Positions 18,327-25,436 of a stretch of DNA of 64,000 nt are shown piece after piece (position 1 is the stretch's first letter; every line of letters begins with the position of its first letter). The notes below the pieces were generated by a model. That model saw nothing but the letters and a program-made list of their open reading frames with translations. It was not told the DNA's origin and ran no database searches. The position numbers and the translations under genes were made by a program. The stretch comes from Candidatus Roslinia caecavium (GTDB taxonomy: Bacteria > Bacillota > Clostridia > Monoglobales > Monoglobaceae), in NCBI GenBank assembly GCA_904419955.1, contig CAJFTO010000003.1:49491-113490 (forward strand). Reading direction: 5' to 3'.

Positions 18327-19340
18327 TCAATAATTCTTAGGCGCCGTGACCTGCGACAGAAGTCTGAGCTTTTTATTCTTATCTTTAAGCGCCAGCGCGG
18401 CTCCGAACGCGGCGCTCTCCACCGGACGTTCCGCCATGTATACCTCGACCCCGGTGACGTTTTTCACCAATCTGCCAAGCCCTTTTAGTTTAGAACCCTC
18501 GCCTATCATTATTATCCCGGTCTCTATGATGTCGGCCGCAAGCTCCGGCGGCGTCTTTTCCAAAACGTTTACAACCGTCTCGACTATCTCTTTGACTACG
18601 TCGCCTATCGCGCCGTAGACCTCGCCTGTGCCCAAGATTGCCGCCTTGGCCGCTCCGCTGTACATGTCCTTTCCCTGCACCTCGGCGATCTCGGTCCCCG
18701 TTCCTCTGAGGGCCGCGCCGATCTTTATCTTTACGCGCTCCGCCGCCAGATCCGATATCTCCACGTTAAACTTCTTCTTTACAAACTGAACGATAGCCTG
18801 ATCGACCGCGTCGCCGGCAGTCTTGGAAGAACTGGAGACGACGACTCCTCCGAGCGAAACGACGGCCGCTTCCGTCGTGCCCGCGCCTACGTCTAAGATA
18901 ACGTAGCCCTTAGGCTCCGAGACCTCTATACCCGCGCCTATCGCTCCCGCAAGCGGCGACTCTATCAAATACACTTCCTTCGCCCCCGCGGAAATAGCGG
19001 TCTCCTCTACCGCCCTTTTCTCCACCTCGCTCAGCTCGGACGGCACGCACATAGCGACTCTGCGCTTTGCAAATACCGTCCTGCTGCATCTGTCTAATAA
19101 TATTTTTAAAAACTCGACCGAATAGTTAAAGCTGTTGACCGCTCCCGAACGCATCGGGTGTATCACGCTGAGCCCTTCCGCCGTCTTTCCGGTCATTTCG
19201 AGCGCCTCGCGCCCTATCGCCCGGATCTGTTTATTCTCGTCGGCTACTACGATCGTGGGTTCGCTCACTACCAACCCTTTATTTGCAACATAGATCTGGG
19301 TACTGTAGCTGCCCATATCTATTCCTATATCTATAGCCAT
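18327..19340 (-). CDS. mreB: Rod shape-determining protein MreB, bacterial actin
   Basis: Actin-fold protein of 337 residues that forms membrane-bound filaments directing cell elongation. The nucleotide-binding segments are visible: phosphate-1 DIGIDMGSYSTQIYV at the N-terminus, phosphate-2 ILDVGAGTTEAAVVSLGG near residue 160, and the adenosine region IIMIGEGSKLKGLG near 280. Compared with typical MreB the connecting segment LIESPLAGAIGAG is slightly divergent, but overall match and context are clear. The ATG at 19340 is chosen for GGAGGTG five bases upstream; the frame extends only five codons further. It follows maf by 31 bases. Confidence 0.92.
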   Translation of the reverse strand: MAIDIGIDMGSYSTQIYVANKGLVVSEPTIVVADENKQIRAIGREALEMTGKTAEGLSVIHPMRSGAVNSFNYSVEFLKILLDRCSRTVFAKRRVAMCVPSELSEVEKRAVEETAISAGAKEVYLIESPLAGAIGAGIEVSEPKGYVILDVGAGTTEAAVVSLGGVVVSSSSKTAGDAVDQAIVQFVKKKFNVEISDLAAERVKIKIGAALRGTGTEIAEVQGKDMYSGAAKAAILGTGEVYGAIGDVVKEIVETVVNVLEKTPPELAADIIETGIIMIGEGSKLKGLGRLVKNVTGVEVYMAERPVESAAFGAALALKDKNKKLRLLSQVTAPKNY

Positions 19341-19371
19341 CTCGCACCTCCGCAAAAAACGTTCGTCTATA

Positions 19372-19974
19372 TCAGCCGATAAGCCTTACGCCGAACTCTT
19401 TCTTCAAAATCATCCCCAGCCTGCAAAGCGGCAGACCGACGACGTTGAAATAATCGCCCTCTATCCTCTTTACAAATAACGCGCCGAGGTTCTGTATCCC
19501 ATACGCTCCCGCCTTGTCCATCGGTTCGCCCGTCCTTATATACGCGGCGATCTCCTCGTCCGAAATATCTCTGAATTCGACGACGGTCGCTTCATGATCG
19601 CAGACTTCCCTGCCGCTAAACGTATCTATTACCGAAACGCCAGTATATACCTCGTGTCTGTTCCCGGACAAGCGTCTGAGCGTCCGCTCCGCGTCCGCCT
19701 CGTCCTTCGGCTTTCCCAATATCTCGCCGCTTAAGACCACTACGGTATCCGCGCCTATGACGAGGGCTTCCTCGCCGCCTAAGCCGCCCGAGTTTCTTAT
19801 TCTCTCGGCGACGTTCGACGCCTTATTACGAGCAAGCTCTTTCACCGTCTCCGCAGGATCGAGCCCCGGAGTCGATATCTCCTCTGAATCGTCGGGCGTT
19901 ATACTAAACTCAAGCCCCATATTTTTAAGCAGCTCCGCCCGTCTCGGCGAAGCCGACGCAAGTACTATCTTCAT
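19372..19974 (-). CDS. maf: Maf-family nucleoside triphosphate pyrophosphatase
   Basis: The 200-residue protein has the Maf signature: IVLASASPRRAELL at the N-terminus, the EE/ARNKA segment around residue 50, VIGADTVVVLSGEILGKP, and a GAYGIQNLGALFVKRIEGDYFNVVGLPL C-terminus. Maf proteins hydrolyse non-canonical or canonical nucleotides (dTTP/UTP type) and are linked to septum inhibition. It is the first gene of the mre series, a common Firmicutes arrangement. AGAAGG lies six bases before the ATG. No convincing promoter was found in the short, duplicated stretch upstream, so transcription may start within or before the U32 gene. Confidence 0.93.
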   Translation of the reverse strand: MKIVLASASPRRAELLKNMGLEFSITPDDSEEISTPGLDPAETVKELARNKASNVAERIRNSGGLGGEEALVIGADTVVVLSGEILGKPKDEADAERTLRRLSGNRHEVYTGVSVIDTFSGREVCDHEATVVEFRDISDEEIAAYIRTGEPMDKAGAYGIQNLGALFVKRIEGDYFNVVGLPLCRLGMILKKEFGVRLIG

Positions 19975-19993
19975 TAATAACCTTCTTCCGCGG

Positions 19994-20091
19994 CGCGTTT
20001 ATAAATAAAAGCGCCGTCTTATAAATCTATTCTCATACGCCGCGCGTTTAACAAATAAAAGCGCTATCTTGTAAATTTACCGTCATATACG
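19994..20091. repeat. Imperfect 49-bp tandem duplication at the 3' end of the U32 peptidase gene
   Basis: Bases 19994-20042 and 20043-20091 align end to end, sharing CGCGTTTA, AAATAAAAGCGC and TAAAT at the same offsets with scattered differences. The second copy contains the last codons and stop of the U32 gene, so the first copy is a degraded duplicate of that gene end lying in front of maf. Confidence 0.6.
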
Positions 20092-22169
20092 ATATTCTCG
20101 CCGCTGAAATACGCTCTGCATATCCTTTTTGTCTCTTCTCCCGATTCGATGCTGAACGTCAGCCTTAAATACCTGCAGCCGAGCTTTTTAAGCTCCTTCT
20201 TCTTATCCGCCCAATACGTCGGCGCCGTATTAAGCAACACGCTTCTGCACGATCTTCCATCCCTGATGACCGGGAATATATTTCCCTTTCTGTCCTTAAG
20301 CCGCGAGTAGCCAGTCTTGCATGGACAATCGCCGATGTTTTTGGCTATGCAGTTTTCCGTGACCATGACCGGCAGGTATCCGTATACAATACGCTCGCAG
20401 GCCCCGCTCTTTTTAAGGTCTCGGACCGCCGCCGCATTCAGTTCCGGCGATACGGTTATAAGCTTAGGCCGGACAAGAAACTCAAGAACGGCCAGAGAAC
20501 GGCTGTTATATATATTGAGTCTGTGTCCCAAAAATAAATTGAAACGTTTATTTCTATATAGCTCGCCGATGTTCTCGACCAATAAATTAGTAAAGCCCAA
20601 TTCAAAAAGCTCTTTTAACTTAGTCGAATATTCTTCATATTCGATATCTTTTATTATCGACGGCGGAGCGATAACTATTCTTTCTTTATCGCCGCCGAAT
20701 ATCTCCTTATTCTCGTATATCAAGTCTATGGGCGCGTAGATATATTCAAACTCAAAGCCTTCGGCCGCCCCGTACTGCTCTATATTTCTTACATAAGCCG
20801 TGTAAGCCGGTTCTCCGTCCCGGACGTCCGGCAAATCGTCACAATTCAGGGGATCTCCGCGCCTCTCAACTTTTCGGTCGTTATAACTCTTTATAATATG
20901 TTCCTCAAATTCGGACACGGCTCTTCTTCTGAGCTCGTTTATTGTTTTTATCGGGATAAAAGCGTTTTCTTCGACGTCTACCTCGCAGTTTTCGATCTTT
21001 AAAACGCTGTCCCCGGTCTTCAACACCTGCTCTTTGATCCTTTCGCCGTCGGTCGGTCTGTTTTTGGCCGTCTCGACCTCGTCCTCGCTCCGGACGGAAA
21101 TCTTTATCTCATCGTCCCAAAGCGTAAGTTCGGCCTTTTTCCCCGGCTCTACCCTGACCGACGCATCGACATTTCTCTTTATATTATCAGCCGAAACATA
21201 CTCCTTGAGCAAAGCTTCCAAGCCGCTGTTCGAGCGTTTATACGGGTTATCCGGCTTATCGAAGGCGAACATCTTCGTTCCTATATTTCCGGTAAAATAT
21301 CCGTCGGTCAAGCCGCCTCGGTAAAATATCGAATTAAGCTCCTCAAATTCGTTCTTGGTCGGTTTGCGGTCTTGGTCTATACATTTTCTAAAGCTCCTTA
21401 CGATCTCCGCGACGTAGGCCGCGCCTTTCATCCTGCCCTCGAGCTTAAGGGATATGTTACCGTATTTTAAAAGCGATTTCACCTTATCCAAATGATTTAT
21501 TATCGACATGTCCTTAAGACTGAGATACGTTCCCTTTTTGCCGTCTTTCAACGCGCCGTTTGAGTACGGGAGCCTGCACGGCTGGGCGCAGCTTCCCCTG
21601 TTTCCGCTCCTGCCGCCCATCACGGTGCTCATCATACACTGCCCCGAATAGCACATACAGAGCGCGCCGTGGGCGAATATTTCAATATCTATTCCCTTAG
21701 GCTTGTTTTGCGCGATATACTCTATCTCTTCGAATGACAGCTCGCGCGAAAGCACGACTCTGTCCGCGCCAAGTTCGTACATCTCTTTAACGCCCGCAAG
21801 GTTGTGAACGGTGAGCTGAGTGCTGGCGTGAAGTTCGGCGTGCGCGCAGATCCTCTTCGCCGCCTCGAATACGCCCAAGTCCTGAATAATTATAGCGTCG
21901 ACTCGGATCTCGTCCAAAAACCTTAAATATTCCTCGAGTTCGGTAAATTCGCGGTCAAAAACTACGGTGTTGACCGTAACGTGGATCTTCTTGCCGCGGA
22001 GATGCGCGTATTCTACCGCCTCCTTAAGCTGACCGGAGTCGAAGTTATCCGCAAAACTCCTCGCTCCGAAATTCTTTCCCGCAAGATATACGGCGTCCGC
22101 TCCGGCCTGAACCGCGGCTTTTAAACATTCGAAATTACCCGCGGGCGCGAGCAGTTCCAATCTATACAT
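20064..22169 (-). CDS. U32 family peptidase (collagenase-like, rRNA-modification type)
   Basis: 701 residues. The N-terminal half has the U32 barrel: LELLAPAGNFECLKAAVQAGADAVY split over the first 30 residues, IIIQDLGVF, ELHASTQLTVHN, and the cysteine-rich signature CMCYSGQCMMS followed by GNRGSCAQPCR. A middle DUF3656-like beta domain (about 380-460) and a further barrel-like C-terminal part follow. Bacterial U32 proteins include the rRNA C2501 hydroxylation factor RlhA and tRNA hydroxylation factors; long U32 proteins like this one are closest in layout to the RlhA type. The protease label is historical. zapA ends 16 bases upstream, so the two are cotranscribed, as in many Clostridia. GGAGG is seven bases before the ATG. 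Confidence 0.9.
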   Translation of the reverse strand: MYRLELLAPAGNFECLKAAVQAGADAVYLAGKNFGARSFADNFDSGQLKEAVEYAHLRGKKIHVTVNTVVFDREFTELEEYLRFLDEIRVDAIIIQDLGVFEAAKRICAHAELHASTQLTVHNLAGVKEMYELGADRVVLSRELSFEEIEYIAQNKPKGIDIEIFAHGALCMCYSGQCMMSTVMGGRSGNRGSCAQPCRLPYSNGALKDGKKGTYLSLKDMSIINHLDKVKSLLKYGNISLKLEGRMKGAAYVAEIVRSFRKCIDQDRKPTKNEFEELNSIFYRGGLTDGYFTGNIGTKMFAFDKPDNPYKRSNSGLEALLKEYVSADNIKRNVDASVRVEPGKKAELTLWDDEIKISVRSEDEVETAKNRPTDGERIKEQVLKTGDSVLKIENCEVDVEENAFIPIKTINELRRRAVSEFEEHIIKSYNDRKVERRGDPLNCDDLPDVRDGEPAYTAYVRNIEQYGAAEGFEFEYIYAPIDLIYENKEIFGGDKERIVIAPPSIIKDIEYEEYSTKLKELFELGFTNLLVENIGELYRNKRFNLFLGHRLNIYNSRSLAVLEFLVRPKLITVSPELNAAAVRDLKKSGACERIVYGYLPVMVTENCIAKNIGDCPCKTGYSRLKDRKGNIFPVIRDGRSCRSVLLNTAPTYWADKKKELKKLGCRYLRLTFSIESGEETKRICRAYFSGENIVYDGKFTR

Positions 22170-22185
22170 TACAGCTCCTCCGGCT

Positions 22186-22581
22186 CTATCTTCTGCCGCT
22201 ATGGGCGTTTTTCAAATTATTTATCTCGGTCTCGCGCTTAGCCAGCTCGATCTGGAGCTTATGCATATCCTCTTTAAGCTCCTCTACCTCGAGTTTTTTG
22301 CTCTCCAATTCCTCGGAGCTTTCCTTGTTCAGCTTGATATAGTTATTTATCTCGACTCTGAGATTATCCACTACGGCCTCGCTCTTTAAAAGCTCGTCGG
22401 CCAGATTGATCGCGCTGAGCGCCGCCGCCTGAGCCGTACTGAGCTGAGGCGCGCCCTCCAAAACCTTGGTCATGACCTTATTGACCAGCAAGGCGACGCG
22501 CTGAACGTATTCCTCAGGTTCGTTGCTGATCAGCGTGTATTCTATATTATTGATCTTTACGTCTACTTTTCTGTTACTCAT
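22186..22581 (-). CDS. zapA: Cell division protein ZapA
   Basis: 131 residues: an N-terminal ZapA beta/alpha head (KVDVKINNIEYTLISNEPEEYVQRVALLV) followed by a long coiled coil (about residues 60-125). ZapA bundles FtsZ protofilaments at the division site. The tail is longer than in the shortest ZapA proteins and very rich in Glu/Lys/Leu heptads. GAGGTG is six bases before the ATG. The gene is followed by the U32 peptidase, a pairing typical of Clostridia. Confidence 0.88.
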   Translation of the reverse strand: MSNRKVDVKINNIEYTLISNEPEEYVQRVALLVNKVMTKVLEGAPQLSTAQAAALSAINLADELLKSEAVVDNLRVEINNYIKLNKESSEELESKKLEVEELKEDMHKLQIELAKRETEINNLKNAHSGRR

Positions 22582-22749
22582 AATTTCACCTCAACGTAGC
22601 GATTAGCGAATAGGAACGCGGGCGGGCGCCGGCGCCGTTTATACGACCGATATGTCGATATAGCAAAACATAGTATTCGGCTTCCTAATACATTGTCGTT
22701 TTGGCGTTAAATCAGCCAACCTTGCCCTCCGTTCTCTAATTACCAACCT

Positions 22750-23286
22750 CTATTTTCCAAGAATAACCGCCGCTTTTAGGATACCGTATACCGATTTAGC
22801 GTCGTTTATCTCGTTATTCATAACCATTTCTTTCGCTTTGGAAAAATCCATGTATTCCACGTCCAAAAACTCGTCCTCGTCTGGATGCATCTCGCCCTTT
22901 TTAAGGCCGGTAGCGAGATACAGATGCGTCAGCTCGTTAGCGTAGCCCGGAGACGGATAGATAAAGCCAATATACTCGAACCTCTCCGCTCTGTAGCCGG
23001 TCTCCTCCTCAAGCTCGCGAACGCCGCAGGCATAATGCCCCTCGCCCGCGTCCAACTTTCCGGCCGGGACTTCGTAGATCGCCTTTTCTATAGGCTTTCT
23101 GTACTGCTTGACAAGTATAATTTTATCGTCGTCCGTAAGCGCAACGATCCCAACTCCGCCCGGATGGTCTATAAGTTCGCGGTCCGCGAGGCTCCCGTCA
23201 GGCATAGCGACTTTATCGAGACGCAGTTTTATTATTTTCCCGTCGAATATCTTCTCGCTCGAAACAGTTTTTTCTTCAAAAATCAA
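22750..23286 (-). CDS. Nudix hydrolase, ADP-ribose pyrophosphatase type
   Basis: 178 residues with a perfect Nudix box, G-x5-E-x7-REL-x-EE-x-GY, spanning residues 76-98 (GKLDAGE and RELEEETGY are its ends). The N-terminal strand pair and IILVKQYRKP before the box, and YPSPGYANE after it, are characteristic of NudF-like ADP-ribose pyrophosphatases, which split ADP-ribose into AMP and ribose 5-phosphate. The start is a TTG with AAAGGAG about ten bases upstream; no better in-frame ATG exists. Neighbouring genes give no further pathway clue. Confidence 0.9.
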   Translation of the reverse strand: MIFEEKTVSSEKIFDGKIIKLRLDKVAMPDGSLADRELIDHPGGVGIVALTDDDKIILVKQYRKPIEKAIYEVPAGKLDAGEGHYACGVRELEEETGYRAERFEYIGFIYPSPGYANELTHLYLATGLKKGEMHPDEDEFLDVEYMDFSKAKEMVMNNEINDAKSVYGILKAAVILGK

Positions 23287-23759
23287 AATGACGCATCTCC
23301 TTTTATATATTCGCGCGGTTTACGTCCTGCGTTCGCCGTTTTACATATCGACCAAGACGCAGACGCGGTCCGCGAGCCAAAAATAACAGCGACGATCCGC
23401 TATCCGGACGCAAACTCCGAATCATCCGATGCCTTTGATAGCCGAAACGGATATAATCCGACTCGCGCAGAAATTACCAAAAATAACCGCACAAAAATCC
23501 TATATTATATTAAACCACAAATTCGGCCTAAAATCAAGCGTTTGCAAGTAATAAAAGCCGATTACATAAAATTTTGACAATATGCCTTAAAATGCAAACC
23601 CGCTCCATAAAATATATTTCGTCCGAATATTTTTATGAATTGATATCGATCTTAAAAAGGCGTCATAATATGAAGGCTTGTTTCATATTCTATTATATAC
23701 GCAAATTGAAGCTTAAACAGCCAATTTAACAAAAAACAAAGTACAAAGAGGGATTTAAA
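23287..23759. other. Intergenic region upstream of the BofA-like gene
   Basis: 473 bases between divergent genes. No convincing gene was seen. The right part holds a possible sporulation promoter and an eight-bp inverted repeat (AATATGAA at 23667-23674 with its complement at 23682-23689, seven-base loop). The rest is unassigned. Confidence 0.5.
23641..23671 (+). promoter_or_regulatory. Possible sigma-E-type promoter of the BofA-like gene
   Basis: CATAATAT (23664-23671) fits the sigma-E -10 consensus CATANNNT, with TGATATC (23641-23647) upstream as a partial -35; spacing is 16. In Bacillus, bofA is transcribed by sigma-E, so the match is biologically sensible but weak. Confidence 0.3.
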
Positions 23760-24026
23760 ATGAATTTTGATTTTGGAAGTATAGCTATATACATATTTGG
23801 GTTATTCTTGATCGTTTTGATATGCATATTATTTAAAAGACCGTTTATCTGGCTGTTTAGGCTGATGCTGACCTGCGCCCTGGGGGGCGCCGTGATATTC
23901 GCATTAAATTTTATATTATCCCTCTTTGGACTGCATATTGCGCTTAACCCGCTCAACGCTCTGATAACCGGAGTTCTCGGCGCGCCCGGTCTCGCCATGC
24001 TGCTCGTCCTCGGGACCGTATTATAA
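23760..24026 (+). CDS. bofA: BofA family protein (pro-sigma-K processing inhibitor-like)
   Basis: 88 residues with two hydrophobic helices (about 8-28 and 30-55) and the conserved C-terminal block GLHIALNPLNALITGVLGAPG, split around residues 60-80, which defines the BofA family. In Bacillus, BofA sits in the outer forespore membrane and restrains the SpoIVFB protease that activates sigma-K. Many Clostridia keep bofA without an obvious sigma-K checkpoint, so the role here is less certain. GAGGGA is about eight bases before the ATG. It agrees with SigG elsewhere in the window in pointing to an endospore former. Confidence 0.85.
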   Translation: MNFDFGSIAIYIFGLFLIVLICILFKRPFIWLFRLMLTCALGGAVIFALNFILSLFGLHIALNPLNALITGVLGAPGLAMLLVLGTVL

Positions 24027-24075
24027 AGTATAACTCTAAAGGTGCGATTTGACATTATTTCGTCTTATAATCCTC

Positions 24076-24137
24076 CAAAAAAGTCCGCCGCCGCGCTATA
24101 TACGCCGTCTGCTTAAAAACGGCTCTGGCGGCGGACT
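24076..24137 (-). terminator. Terminator of proB
   Basis: AGTCCGCCGCC (24082-24092) pairs perfectly with GGCGGCGGACT (24127-24137). On the minus strand the stem is followed by a run of six T. Confidence 0.75.
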
Positions 24138-24144
24138 TACTAAA

Positions 24145-24942
24145 TTATTTACGGCTTTTTATCCTCGGATTCGGAGACTTAAACAAAGTACCTACGCTTT
24201 CGCCTTTGACTATTTTATAGAGATTCTCTGGATTTGCTCCGTTGGTAATGATCATGTCGATCCCGCAGCTGTTTACTATTTTAGCGGCCTTAAGCTTGGT
24301 TCTCATTCCGCCCGTCCCCCTCGACGAGCCTTCTCCGCCCGCGCATTTTTTGATCTCTTCTGTTATCTCCTCCACTACCGATATCAGCCTCGCGTTCGGA
24401 TTGATGTTCGGATTATCCGTATAAAACCCGTCTATATCCGACATCAATACCAAAAGATCCGCGTCTACCAGCTCGGCGACGTACGCCGAAAGCGTGTCGT
24501 TGTCGCCAAACTCGATCTCGTATGAAGATATAACATCGTTTTCGTTGACTATAGGGATAACGTTATATTTGATCATCGTCTCAAAAGCTCGCTTCGCGCT
24601 TCTGTATCTCATTTCCTCGTCGAGTATGAACTTGGTGAGCAAGACCTGGCCGGTGTTGTAGCCGTATTCCTTAAAGAACTTGTCGTACATTGAAACAAGT
24701 CCGGCCTGACCTATCGCCGCGAGCGCCTGCTTCTCCTGCGTAGACGCCGGCTTCTTCTCAAGTCCCATCTTTCCTACGCCGACTCCGACGGCGCCGCTCG
24801 ATACCAAAACTACTTCGTGACCCATATTCATTATATCGGCCAGCGCTCTTGTTAGCATATCGACCCTTCTTAAATTGATTTTACCCGTGCTGTGCGTTAT
24901 GGTGGACGTGCCCACCTTAACGACTATCCTCTTCAACTCCAA
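24145..24942 (-). CDS. proB: Glutamate 5-kinase
   Basis: ProB phosphorylates glutamate to glutamyl 5-phosphate, the first step of proline synthesis. The product (265 residues) is an amino-acid-kinase-fold protein: KRIVVKVGTSTIT at the N-terminus, VLVSSGAVGVGVGKMGL, IVNENDVIS, FGDNDTLSAYVA, LLVLMSDIDGFYT and RGTGGMRTKLKAAKI. It ends right after the kinase domain and lacks the C-terminal PUA domain of the longer enzymes. proA, the usual partner, is not adjacent. No ATG is available: TTG at 24942 is chosen because GGAGG is eight bases upstream, and the frame can extend five codons further to another TTG. Confidence 0.93.
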   Translation of the reverse strand: MELKRIVVKVGTSTITHSTGKINLRRVDMLTRALADIMNMGHEVVLVSSGAVGVGVGKMGLEKKPASTQEKQALAAIGQAGLVSMYDKFFKEYGYNTGQVLLTKFILDEEMRYRSAKRAFETMIKYNVIPIVNENDVISSYEIEFGDNDTLSAYVAELVDADLLVLMSDIDGFYTDNPNINPNARLISVVEEITEEIKKCAGGEGSSRGTGGMRTKLKAAKIVNSCGIDMIITNGANPENLYKIVKGESVGTLFKSPNPRIKSRK

Positions 24943-25007
24943 ACCTTCCGCCTCCAAACAACCGTTATATTTTTCTCCGTCTGTTACTTTTAGTATATTA
25001 ATTTAAA

Positions 25008-25035
25008 ATTATATCATATGTTTAAATAAAGTCAA
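25008..25035 (-). promoter_or_regulatory. Promoter of proB
   Basis: Minus-strand TTGACT (25030-25035), a 16-base spacer and perfect TATAAT (25008-25013). Confidence 0.7.
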
Positions 25036-25350
25036 CACAGGAATAGGGTAGGAAACGGACAAACGCGTTGTTATAGTAAGCAAATAAGTCTAATCGGAAA
25101 TTTTTTGCTTTGTGAAGGCGTTTAAAATTGTATTCGGCAGAGTCAAAACAGTTATAGGCGCGTTATGTTGAGCAGGTATCTAAAACGTTTTCGTAACTGT
25201 AAATTCGACGGCTAAAGCGCTATCGGAAGACAAATTATCCTTTTCCGCAATCATGGCCTTCAGGCGTTATAACAACATTATTTACAGCCTAATATCTAAC
25301 GTCCGACCTCCTCCCCCCCCACCTATATTGTTAAATCTTTAATTTTCCTA
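25036..25350. other. Intergenic region with a distant inverted repeat
   Basis: About 315 bases without a convincing gene. GTTGTTATA (25067-25075) is matched by its complement TATAACAAC (25268-25276), about 190 bases apart, and a C-rich tract lies near 25310-25321. The flanks beyond the nine matching bases do not align, so a miniature transposon is not supported. Confidence 0.3.
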
Positions 25351-25379
25351 TTGCAAAACTATTAAACATAATATATAAT
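25351..25379 (+). promoter_or_regulatory. Promoter of the SLH-M13 peptidase gene
   Basis: TTGCAA (25351-25356), a 17-base spacer and perfect TATAAT (25374-25379), about 58 bases before the start codon. Confidence 0.7.
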
Positions 25380-25436
25380 TTCTATAATATTATTTATAAA
25401 TAATATGTCAAATAATAACAATATAAGGAGGCTATT

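Noticed and set aside
25067..25276. Miniature transposable element bounded by GTTGTTATA inverted repeats
   Set aside because: Only nine bases match, no target-site duplication or longer terminal symmetry is evident.
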